NCBI GenBank assembly: GCA_903831335.1
Contig: CAIKXH010000095.1
Coordinates: forward strand, 1 to 6,230
DNA: 6,230 nucleotides
Direction: 5' to 3'
Source: Candidatus Uhrbacteria bacterium
Lineage (GTDB): Bacteria; Patescibacteriota; Patescibacteriia; UBA9934; GWF2-40-263
A program made the translations under genes and the position numbers. Under the pieces are notes generated by a model. It saw only the letters and a list, made by a program, of their open reading frames with translations, was not told where the DNA came from and did not search any database. Below, one piece after another: positions 1-5,116 of the stretch (the first letter of the stretch is position 1; each line of letters starts with the position of its first letter).

Positions 1-794
1 ATTTTCACAAGTGATGGCAATGCCTCGCACCCTTCACTCTTACGATCGCAATGTGTTTTTTCTACAAGCTCTCTTCCTAAGGACTGATTTGAAGAATATT
101 TACTCATTCCTGTTGCAATATAATCCCCAAGCCCTGCCTGACAAAGCGCATATGAAGGATCTGCCTTCAGTGCTTTCATAATATAAATCATTTCATGCAA
201 GGATTCAGTCACTAACCAACCCTTACGATTATCTCCCCAGTTCAACCCAGCAGAAATTCCAAGCGCAATGGCGTACACATTTTTTAATACCCCAGCCACG
301 GCTACACTCTTCACATTTTCCGCATGCGTCAAATGTAAATCATCGCAAGAAAAAACTGATTCAATTTTTTTATAATCCGCAACAGATTTTGTTGCAACAC
401 ACGCAGCTCCTCCACGACCAGCCACAAGTTCTTCTGCAAGCATTGGTCCTGAGAGCAAAACAAATGGCTGTCCTTTTGGAAGCATGTCTTTTGCCAAACC
501 ATCAATAAACAATTTTGTTTTTGCTTCAATCCCTTTTGAAACAAAGACACAAATTGTCTTCTTTTTAAGAACGGGAACAATAGGCTTTACAGCTAAACGT
601 AAAATCCAAGATGGTACACAAATGAATAATACATCTGCCATCGAAACGACTTCTTCCAGAGACTTTTGTCCTTTCACTTTTTTTGGATCTGCATCCCACT
701 GTTCAACATGAACTCCGGAATGTGCAACAAGCTTTGCAAGTGCAGTCCCAATCTCCCCCGCGCCGATAAATGATACGTTTAATTGTTGTTTCAT
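1..794 (-). CDS. gpsA: NAD(P)-dependent glycerol-3-phosphate dehydrogenase, C-terminus cut by window edge
   Basis: The product reduces dihydroxyacetone phosphate to sn-glycerol-3-phosphate in the cytoplasm, supplying the phospholipid backbone. Reading the minus strand from ATG at 794 gives an open frame to the window edge, about 264 codons, so roughly the last 60-70 residues of a normal ~330-residue GpsA lie outside. The N-terminus MKQQLNVSFIGAGEIGTALA carries the Rossmann GxGxxG motif at residues 11-16. Further along are SGPMLAEE (the family's SGPxxAxE, about residue 115), LKNVYAIALGI with the expected catalytic Lys (about residue 170), a GLNWGDNRKGW segment, GLGDYIAT (the family's GLGDL-T motif) and SSNQSLGREL. 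All are in family order. No Shine-Dalgarno sequence precedes the start; the mRNA is probably leaderless (see promoter). Codons are more A/T-rich than in the large gene at 1461-4400. Identification is firm; cofactor preference is not visible. Confidence 0.93.
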   Translation of the reverse strand, partial: MKQQLNVSFIGAGEIGTALAKLVAHSGVHVEQWDADPKKVKGQKSLEEVVSMADVLFICVPSWILRLAVKPIVPVLKKKTICVFVSKGIEAKTKLFIDGLAKDMLPKGQPFVLLSGPMLAEELVAGRGGAACVATKSVADYKKIESVFSCDDLHLTHAENVKSVAVAGVLKNVYAIALGISAGLNWGDNRKGWLVTESLHEMIYIMKALKADPSYALCQAGLGDYIATGMSKYSSNQSLGRELVEKTHCDRKSEGCEALPSLVK

Positions 795-802
795 ACCGCC
801 CA

Positions 803-832
803 ATTGTAACACGGGCGCAAAACCATTGACAA
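803..832 (-). promoter_or_regulatory. Promoter of gpsA, probably leaderless
   Basis: On the minus strand, a -35 TTGTCA (827-832) and a -10 TACAAT (803-808) are separated by 18 nt, each one mismatch from consensus. Only 8 nt separate the -10 box from the ATG at 794, so transcription should start within a base or two of the start codon. This agrees with the lack of a Shine-Dalgarno sequence. The -35 box overlaps that of the divergent HTH gene. Confidence 0.6.
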
Positions 833-854
833 AAAGCAAAAAATATCGTACGTT
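826..854 (+). promoter_or_regulatory. Promoter of the HTH gene
   Basis: A perfect -35 TTGACA (826-831) is followed after 17 nt by a poor -10, TACGTT (849-854), which keeps only the T, A and final T of the consensus. The predicted start near 861 would leave a short leader containing the ribosome binding site at 866-871. The -35 shares bases with the gpsA -35, so polymerases at the two promoters could compete. Confidence 0.45.
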
Positions 855-865
855 CGTTGCCATCC

Positions 866-871
866 AGGAGG
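866..871 (+). promoter_or_regulatory. Ribosome binding site fixing a TTG start
   Basis: A perfect AGGAGG lies 6 nt before TTG at 878. It would lie inside the coding sequence if the in-frame TTG at 857 were the start, so it favours TTG 878. Confidence 0.75.
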
Positions 872-877
872 TGTTCT

Positions 878-1345
878 TTGAGAATCTATACCGAACAGAA
901 GCTCAGTTTCATCTTTGGTGCTGAATCGACCGGTAGGACGCCAGAAAAACGCGCTGCGACTTCCAGTGCTGTCTGTGTTCGTACGCAAAACGAACTCCTA
1001 TTCTATCGAGACATGGATGAATTGCGGGAGTGTAGCGACGATCAAAATCCTCAGAATGTTTTCATTGTTTCCGCTTCCGATGCATTGCGCGTCTACGGCA
1101 TGGAAGCGATCGAAGGTGCAATTGATCGGGGTTTCTCTGTCATCAAGAAAATTCCGCCTGGTGATACTGTTCGTGAAACACGTCACCAAAAGGGCTGGAC
1201 GCAAGAAGAACTTGCACAACGTTCGCGCCTCACGACCAAAGAAGTCGAAGAAGCAGAAGACACAAGCCTTCGCTCCAATTACAAACTGATCTTCGTTCCC
1301 ATCTGCCAAGCACTCGGACTTGACCCACTGACGCTCGGCCTTTAG
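878..1345 (+). CDS. Cro/C1 (XRE)-type helix-turn-helix protein
   Basis: A 155-residue soluble protein starting at TTG 878, chosen because AGGAGG sits 6 nt upstream. The C-terminal third is a Cro/C1-type helix-turn-helix: helix 1 VRETRHQKGW (98-107), helix 2 TQEELAQRS (108-116), candidate recognition helix TTKEVEEAE (119-127), and a closing helix before QALGLDPLTLGL (144-155). The WTQEELAQ signature is typical of the family. Residues 1-92 match no domain I recognise; they hold alternating hydrophobic stretches (LSFIFG, ELLFYRDM, NVFIVSA) and may be a sensing or oligomerising part. The divergent position next to gpsA, with overlapping promoters, makes regulation of gpsA or of itself plausible but unproven. 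An antitoxin role is less likely, since no toxin-like partner is adjacent. DNA binding is well supported; the target is unknown. Confidence 0.8.
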   Translation: MRIYTEQKLSFIFGAESTGRTPEKRAATSSAVCVRTQNELLFYRDMDELRECSDDQNPQNVFIVSASDALRVYGMEAIEGAIDRGFSVIKKIPPGDTVRETRHQKGWTQEELAQRSRLTTKEVEEAEDTSLRSNYKLIFVPICQALGLDPLTLGL

Positions 1346-1370
1346 ACGCATGAAACATGCGTCTTTTTTT
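1344..1370 (+). terminator. Intrinsic terminator of the HTH gene
   Basis: A perfect 9-bp stem, AGACGCATG / CATGCGTCT, with an AAA loop runs straight into a T7 tract (1364-1370). Its 5' arm begins on the last two bases of the TAG stop codon, so terminator and stop overlap. Confidence 0.9.
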
Positions 1371-1420
1371 ATTCCGTAAAATGGCGGGATTCGCAAAATA
1401 TTTTGATTTTATTTGTAAAT

Positions 1421-1446
1421 AAAAAAGTCGTGAATACATTCACGAC
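1421..1446 (-). terminator. Intrinsic terminator of the large TPM-like gene
   Basis: Read on the minus strand, a perfect 9-bp stem (GTCGTGAAT at 1427-1435 with ATTCACGAC at 1438-1446) is followed by six T (complement of 1421-1426). It lies 14 nt past the stop codon. With the terminator at 1344-1370 it insulates two convergent genes. Confidence 0.88.
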
Positions 1447-1460
1447 CTAAAGAGTCTTAC

Positions 1461-4400
1461 CTACCAACTCGTATCCGAAGATGACGAGGACGAGGACGAG
1501 GAGTCGCTTGAAGAACCCCATGAGGTATCACTCGAAGAACTTCCCGAGGAACCCCACGAAGAGCTGCTCGAGGACGAAGAACCGCCACTCGAACCATAGG
1601 AAGAACCACCATAACTCGAATGACTGTAGCTGCTGCGACGTGCTGCCTCTGCAGCCTCTTCTGCTGCTTCACGACGACGACGTTCTGCACGCCGTGCCGA
1701 TTCCGCAGCTTCTTCCAATTCACGCTGTCTACGCGCCGCTTCGGCACGCTGACGACGCTGGCGCTCTTGCTCTGCCTCGTACGCATTCTGCGCAGCGCGA
1801 GCTTCTTGATCCCACACAGCCTGCTGTTCGTCGAGCTGACGTTGCAGAGTGGTGTAATCAAGTGCTGAGGTGATGTTGAACTTCGGGGCACGATAAGTGA
1901 GAGATGAACTCCGACCGTACCCAGCAATTTTCTGCTCTGCTGCCTGACGATTGGATTCCATGCGAGCGAGTTGAGACTCGAACGTATGCTTCTTCTGATC
2001 CAGATCTTTGCAAATACGAATCGCTTGCTTGTAGGCATCCGTCACTTTGTCGAATGCGGAAACCGCTTTCTCTGCCGTGGTTCGCGCATTCAAAAAACGC
2101 TTTTCGTTCTGCTGACGCACAGCCTTTTCCAAAACCCGATCGGCTTCGGCAAGGAAATCCGCAGCAGCGCGGAGTGATGCTTCCGCAGAGGACACATTGC
2201 TGTGCACCTTAGACGCTGACGCAACCACTTGCTTTGCGGATGCGACAATGTTTGTCGCCTGTTGGCGCGCAGCGTGCATCCGCACAAACGCTTCATCCGC
2301 ACCGGTTTTGGCCGATGCGATCACAGCTGTCTGATGCACGCACTTTTTGTAAAGCGCGACAATCTTTGCCGACTGTCCCTGAATTTCTGAGACCTCATCA
2401 GAAGATGCGAGCAAGCCAGCGAGACGATCTTCTTCTTGCCGTGCTGTTTGAAACGTAATCATCGGATCATCATCCGGATCGCAGACGACTCCGTCTGTGA
2501 CTGGCGACATTTCGATGCGTCCTGCCTTTGCAAGACCAACAGCCTTCACAAGCATCTGAATCTGTCCCTCAAGCTCTTGCTCCGCATCCTTCAGTTCCTT
2601 CACACGTTCAACAAACGCGATCGGATCATTGTTGCGGAGATTCGTGAGCTCATTCCAAACCTTATCATCAGACACATCATCGCCGTAAAGCGGGTGGAAA
2701 CAAACCCAACGATCCGGGATACCGTTTGCCCGAATCAGTTCGAACAGTTCATCCATCTTCTTGTGCGAGAACGAATCACGCACGGTCGTATACAACAGTT
2801 CTGAAGCTTCCTTGAGCTTATTCCAGCCCCCGATGGTCACCTCGTACTTGGCCTTCAATTCTTTCATCAGGTTGTCGGGATTGATCTCAATCACCTTGGT
2901 CTGACTTCCGAACAGATCAGCCGGATTCAACTGTCCTGTATCGAACTTGAATGTGTTCTCAAGCTGCGTGATCGCGTCGAGAAGCGGCTTTGTGTTGAAC
3001 AATGACGCCTTCGATGCGAGCACCTTGTACTTGCCAAGGTTCACACCCATCGCTTGTACGAGAGAGAAGATCTCATCAACGGTAGCAGTCACACTTGCGT
3101 ACAACACACCCGTTTTGCCAGTCGCCTTTTCAAGGCGTGCGCACTTTTCACGGTCTGTGTAAAAATCCACATACCGTGACGATGCGTTTGCAATGCGTTC
3201 TTCCCACTTATCGCGAAGCGAAATCCATTCCTTTTGGAGGTGAATGTAACGCACGCGCTTGAAAAAGTATGAAGCGCACAAGCCAAGAAGGAGCAGCACA
3301 AGAAACGTCCAAAAAGCACCAGTCTTGATTGCCTCGTTTCGCTGCACTGTTTCGATTTCATTGATCTCAGCAGAAAACTTATCCGCCGTCGCCTTGAGCG
3401 ACAACGCTGTTTCATTCATCTGAACAGTCTGCGACGCACCAAGGACATCGTTTGCACGAGAAAGCGCCGCCCCGTAAGACGATACGTCCTTCGGGAGAGA
3501 TTCCTTCTTTTCAAGCATTGCCGAGATGCGGGCGGTCTGATGTTCGAGCGCCGTATGCGCAGCCTTGTGTGCAGACACAGCCGCATCAAGAACGTCGACC
3601 GTTGGTTTCATCGAGCCTGCGAACTGCACCATACTTTCGCGATCATCTTTCGAACGAACAGCGATAGCTTTGATGAGAAGCTCCTGGTAACTCGAGGCAT
3701 CCGCAGGAAGATCATTCTTTGAATCAAGCAAAGATTGCAGACGCATGATCTGACCACTCAGTTCAGCGCGTGCACTTTGCATGACACGTTCCTTTTGCGC
3801 GAACACTTCCGCTTCTACTCGCTTTGCTTCCTCAATGCGTGCCGCTTCTGCTCTTGCGGCAATAAGCATTGGATCCGTCTGATCGAAGAGGTAATCATCG
3901 ATCGCCTTGATCATCGATTTGATTCCACCCTTTGGATCTTTTGGCGTTCCTTTTACTGCACGGTCAAAGATCTGCAAGTAAGGAAGATGTGCATCGCGTT
4001 CGAATCCAAGTTCAGACTTGAACTTGACCCCCGCAAGCAAACCGAGCTTGCGTGGGTTGTATGAGAGTACAATGATCTGACTCACGGCAGGATCGAAGCC
4101 ACCGGCGTCAGTCCAATCTGCGGCCAAGCCGTCCGTTGCGTCATGCGTCCGCGTACTTTCATCACCACTGCCCGGCAAATCCCGGATCACGACGATGTAG
4201 TAGGGGAAATGCAGGGACTTCACAGCCTCATTGAGCTCGTCGAGTCCAGCTCGGCGCACGAGCAGTGGATCAAAGTCCGCCGGAATCGTGTACACAAACT
4301 GTCCCTTTACGAGTGTGGGTGCCATGAGATGCCCGCTTGCAAACACAGAAACTGGAAGCAGCAGTGCCGCAACCAGAAGCGCAAAAAGCGTGGGTTTCAT
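1461..4400 (-). CDS. Large membrane-anchored TPM-like protein with coiled coils and Ser-rich tail
   Basis: A 979-residue protein. The ATG at 4400 follows a perfect AGGAGG (complement of 4410-4415) with 9 nt spacing. In order: a signal peptide (1-21, hydrophobic core LFALLVAALLLPVSVF); an extracytoplasmic region about 30-180 resembling TPM domains (PF04536), with PYYIVVIRDLPG, a DWTDAGGFDP segment and SQIIVLSYNPRKLGLLAG; helical sequence with an internal duplication 71 residues apart (LLDSKNDLPADASSY near 224 and MLEKKESLPKDVSSY near 295); one membrane helix (about 361-380) followed by KRVR, which puts the C-terminus inside; a long, mostly helical cytoplasmic part; a Glu/Arg/Ala-rich helix (about 864-922); and a Ser-rich tail (923-979) ending SSDTSW. 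TPM proteins of the YgcG type also combine signal peptide, TPM, membrane helix and a low-complexity tail, but are much shorter. Function is unknown; an envelope-associated or scaffolding role is a guess. The TPM assignment is moderate and needs a profile search. Confidence 0.8.
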   Translation of the reverse strand: MKPTLFALLVAALLLPVSVFASGHLMAPTLVKGQFVYTIPADFDPLLVRRAGLDELNEAVKSLHFPYYIVVIRDLPGSGDESTRTHDATDGLAADWTDAGGFDPAVSQIIVLSYNPRKLGLLAGVKFKSELGFERDAHLPYLQIFDRAVKGTPKDPKGGIKSMIKAIDDYLFDQTDPMLIAARAEAARIEEAKRVEAEVFAQKERVMQSARAELSGQIMRLQSLLDSKNDLPADASSYQELLIKAIAVRSKDDRESMVQFAGSMKPTVDVLDAAVSAHKAAHTALEHQTARISAMLEKKESLPKDVSSYGAALSRANDVLGASQTVQMNETALSLKATADKFSAEINEIETVQRNEAIKTGAFWTFLVLLLLGLCASYFFKRVRYIHLQKEWISLRDKWEERIANASSRYVDFYTDREKCARLEKATGKTGVLYASVTATVDEIFSLVQAMGVNLGKYKVLASKASLFNTKPLLDAITQLENTFKFDTGQLNPADLFGSQTKVIEINPDNLMKELKAKYEVTIGGWNKLKEASELLYTTVRDSFSHKKMDELFELIRANGIPDRWVCFHPLYGDDVSDDKVWNELTNLRNNDPIAFVERVKELKDAEQELEGQIQMLVKAVGLAKAGRIEMSPVTDGVVCDPDDDPMITFQTARQEEDRLAGLLASSDEVSEIQGQSAKIVALYKKCVHQTAVIASAKTGADEAFVRMHAARQQATNIVASAKQVVASASKVHSNVSSAEASLRAAADFLAEADRVLEKAVRQQNEKRFLNARTTAEKAVSAFDKVTDAYKQAIRICKDLDQKKHTFESQLARMESNRQAAEQKIAGYGRSSSLTYRAPKFNITSALDYTTLQRQLDEQQAVWDQEARAAQNAYEAEQERQRRQRAEAARRQRELEEAAESARRAERRRREAAEEAAEAARRSSYSHSSYGGSSYGSSGGSSSSSSSSWGSSGSSSSDTSWGSSSDSSSSSSSSSDTSW

Positions 4401-4461
4401 CTAAATAAACCTCCTGTTTTATTGTTAAGGAGCGAACGTGCCACAAGAATTGTGACCCGAA

Positions 4462-4490
4462 AAAATACCAGAAAAAGACAATTTTGTCAA
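4462..4490 (-). promoter_or_regulatory. Promoter of the TPM-like gene
   Basis: On the minus strand, a perfect -35 TTGACA (4485-4490) and a -10 TATTTT (4462-4467) are exactly 17 nt apart. The predicted start near 4455 gives a leader of about 55 nt containing AGGAGG. A small inverted repeat, GACAA-TT-TTGTC (4477-4488), overlaps the -35 and could be an operator, though it is short. Confidence 0.75.
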
Positions 4491-4517
4491 TCTAAACCGG
4501 CTGTTTCTGTAACAATC

Positions 4518-4546
4518 TTGACGTTTCTCACTAAATTGAATATCAT
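4518..4546 (+). promoter_or_regulatory. Strong promoter in front of the split tRNA-Glu
   Basis: A -35 TTGACG (4518-4523) and a -10 TATCAT (4541-4546) are exactly 17 nt apart, each one mismatch from consensus. The predicted start near 4553 lies about 9 nt before the tRNA 5' end at 4562, the spacing expected for a tRNA promoter. This suggests the 5' half at 4562 occupies the original tRNA-Glu locus. I see no comparable promoter directly before the intact copy at 4878, so that copy probably depends on this one by read-through. Confidence 0.75.
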
Positions 4547-4561
4547 AGCGCCACTGATTAT

Positions 4562-4596
4562 GGCCCCATCGTCTAATGGTTAGGACATCAGGTTTT
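4562..4596 (+). pseudogene. 5' half of tRNA-Glu, interrupted in the anticodon
   Basis: These 35 nt are identical to the first 35 nt of the intact tRNA-Glu at 4878-4912: acceptor 5' strand GGCCCCA, D-arm GTCT...GGAC, anticodon 5' stem TCAGG and loop TTTT, through anticodon base 35. Identity starts exactly at the mature tRNA 5' end; the bases upstream of the two copies differ. Where C36 should follow, the 30-nt double hairpin begins. It has a good promoter but no 3' half in place, so it cannot make a tRNA on its own. Confidence 0.85.
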
Positions 4597-4631
4597 TCCG
4601 GCGAAGCCGGACCCGGCTCCGCCGGGCATCC
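4589..4631 (+). repeat. 43-bp direct repeat, left copy (pair at 5034-5076)
   Basis: An exact 43-bp match to 5034-5076. It consists of CAGGTTTT from the tRNA anticodon arm, the 30-nt double hairpin, and CATCC, the next five bases of the tRNA. Matching stops sharply on both sides. The pair bounds an interior holding the GIY-YIG gene, the intact tRNA-Glu and its terminator (4632-5033). Recombination between the copies would leave a tRNA-Glu with a 30-nt insert in its anticodon. Confidence 0.9.
4597..4626 (+). repeat. 30-nt GC-rich double-hairpin element, left copy
   Basis: Two adjacent perfect hairpins, TCCGGC-GAA-GCCGGA (4597-4611) and CCCGGC-TCC-GCCGGG (4612-4626), each with a 6-bp stem and 3-nt loop. 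The element is far more GC-rich than the flanking DNA, has no stop codon in any of six frames and is identical to 5042-5071. As a whole it differs from its own reverse complement only by transitions at six symmetric positions. It resembles a REP-type palindromic repeat. Here it also forms part of the 5' leader of the GIY-YIG gene. Confidence 0.9.
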
Positions 4632-4635
4632 CAAT

Positions 4636-4899
4636 ATGTTTTACGTTTACGTATTACAAAGCATGAACCATGATCGGCTCTATGTCGGTATGTCAGAAGA
4701 TATTGAGCAACGACTAAAAGAACACAACGCAGGAAAAACAAAATCCATCAAAGCCTATATTCCTTACACATTAATTCATTCCGAATGTTATCAGAATAAA
4801 ACAGATGCCTTAAAAAGAGAGAGGCAAATAAAAAATTCTGGTAAGATCAGACAGGAATTAAAACAAGGAAGTTATAAGGCCCCATCGTCTAATGGTTAG
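4636..4899 (+). CDS. Small GIY-YIG nuclease-family protein overlapping tRNA-Glu
   Basis: An 87-residue single-domain GIY-YIG protein of the UPF0213/YhbQ-like type. Motifs are in order: YVY at 3-5 (GIY), YVG at 16-18 (YIG), Arg26 in EQRLKEHNAG (the conserved catalytic Arg), and Glu62 in ALKRERQIK (the expected metal-binding Glu). All key residues are present, so it may be active as an endonuclease; the family acts on DNA in homing and repair proteins, but the target here is unknown. ATG 4636 matches the usual start of the family (MFYVYVLQS). The frame stays open upstream to an ATG at 4576 inside the tRNA half, but those extra residues only translate tRNA and hairpin. No Shine-Dalgarno precedes 4636. 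The last seven codons (ending APSSNG) and the TAG stop lie inside the downstream tRNA-Glu, so processing that tRNA would remove the end of this mRNA. It is probably transcribed from the tRNA promoter at 4518-4546. Confidence 0.85.
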   Translation: MFYVYVLQSMNHDRLYVGMSEDIEQRLKEHNAGKTKSIKAYIPYTLIHSECYQNKTDALKRERQIKNSGKIRQELKQGSYKAPSSNG

Positions 4900-4952
4900 G
4901 ACATCAGGTTTTCATCCTGGTAACCGGGGTTCAATTCCCCGTGGGGTCACCA
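4878..4952 (+). tRNA. tRNA-Glu (anticodon TTC), intact
   Basis: A 75-nt cloverleaf. The acceptor GGCCCCA pairs with TGGGGTC (4942-4948, one G-U). The D-arm is GTCT/GGAC. The anticodon stem TCAGG (4904-4908) pairs with CCTGG (4916-4920) around loop TTTTCAT, giving anticodon TTC at 4911-4913. The T-arm is CGGGG-TTCAATT-CCCCG (4925-4941). Discriminator A and a genome-encoded CCA end at 4952. Its first 35 nt equal the 5' fragment at 4562 and its remainder equals the 3' fragment at 5072, with a seamless joint at 4912/4913. Its first 22 nt overlap the end of the GIY-YIG gene. A terminator hairpin starts on the last base of the CCA end. Confidence 0.97.
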
Positions 4953-5009
4953 CAAAAAACACATCCGTGACTTTTTCGCTACCGGTCACACAAAAGATGT
5001 GTTTTTTGT
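4952..5009 (+). terminator. Terminator after intact tRNA-Glu, with conserved core
   Basis: A perfect 14-bp stem pairs 4952-4965 with 4996-5009 (arms ACAAAAAACACATC and GATGTGTTTTTTGT), with six T in the 3' arm. The A-rich 5' arm also allows termination on the other strand. Instead of a short loop it encloses 30 nt, including the 28-nt core shared with the hairpin at 5117-5200. Confidence 0.75.
4966..4993 (+). repeat. 28-nt hairpin core, copy 1
   Basis: Identical to 5146-5173. It contains an inner 5-bp stem GTGAC (4967-4971) / GTCAC (4985-4989) around the 13-nt loop TTTTTCGCTACCG. It sits in the apical part of a terminator hairpin whose stem sequence differs from that of copy 2. Confidence 0.88.
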
Positions 5010-5033
5010 TTTGACTCATGTTCCTGAACGGTA

Positions 5034-5076
5034 CAGGTTTTTCCGGCGAAGCCGGACCCGGCTCCGCCGGGCATCC
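5034..5076 (+). repeat. 43-bp direct repeat, right copy (pair at 4589-4631)
   Basis: An exact copy of 4589-4631. It begins abruptly at CAGG, the last four bases of the tRNA anticodon 5' stem, after unrelated sequence ending in CGGTA, and continues without a break into the 3' half of tRNA-Glu. Confidence 0.9.
5042..5071 (+). repeat. 30-nt GC-rich double-hairpin element, right copy
   Basis: Identical to 4597-4626, with hairpins at 5042-5056 and 5057-5071. It lies between TTTT (anticodon loop through base 35) and the C36 that begins the 3' half of tRNA-Glu, so both copies mark the same anticodon position. Confidence 0.9.
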
Positions 5077-5111
5077 TGGTAACCGGGGTTCAATTCCCCG
5101 TGGGGTCACCA
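5072..5111 (+). pseudogene. 3' half of tRNA-Glu
   Basis: Forty nt identical to 4913-4952: anticodon base C36, 3' anticodon stem CCTGG, T-arm, acceptor 3' strand TGGGGTC, A73 and CCA. Identity with the intact locus continues a few bases past the CCA and then stops. Only CAGGTTTT of the 5' half is present before the double hairpin, so the D-arm and acceptor 5' strand are missing and it cannot fold as a tRNA alone. It would complement the 5' half at 4562-4596 exactly. A terminator of its own follows. Confidence 0.85.
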
Positions 5112-5116
5112 CAAAA

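Larger units (their letters stand above)
4597..5071 (+). mobile_element. Putative GIY-YIG cassette inserted in tRNA-Glu and carrying a replacement tRNA
   Basis: Between the 5' half (ending 4596) and the 3' half (starting 5072) of one tRNA-Glu lie 475 bp with an identical 30-nt double hairpin at each end. Inside are a GIY-YIG gene, a complete tRNA-Glu of the same sequence, and a terminator. Removing exactly these 475 bp would restore a perfect tRNA-Glu identical to the internal copy. The interior coding sequence is visibly more A+T-rich than the upstream large gene. GIY-YIG enzymes are established in homing and mobile introns; mobility of this unit is inferred. Alternatives are a tandem duplication with later repeat insertion, or a misassembly of two tRNA-Glu loci. 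Confidence 0.5.

Noticed and set aside
998..1439. Minus-strand frames opposite the HTH gene
   Set aside because: They run through the two terminators and the well-supported HTH coding sequence, and show no domain or start signals.
1457..2038. Open frame of 193 codons antisense-side to the Ser-rich end of the large gene, plus further long frames across 1481-4064
   Set aside because: These are shadows of the 979-residue gene, kept open by its low-complexity codons and GC content. They have no ribosome binding sites or recognisable domains.
4576..4635. N-terminal extension of the GIY-YIG protein starting at ATG 4576
   Set aside because: The extra 20 residues translate the tRNA D-loop, anticodon stem and double hairpin, and family members begin at the MFYVYVLQS methionine.
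4597..5071. Group I intron with a homing endonuclease in the tRNA anticodon loop
   Set aside because: The position and the GIY-YIG gene fit the idea, but the non-coding part is too short for the catalytic core, I see no P3-P7 pairings, and a complete tRNA-Glu sits inside.
4589..5076. CRISPR-like array from the repeated 43-mers
   Set aside because: Only two copies exist, separated by 402 bp of genes, and the repeat contains tRNA sequence. There is no regular spacer pattern and no cas gene.
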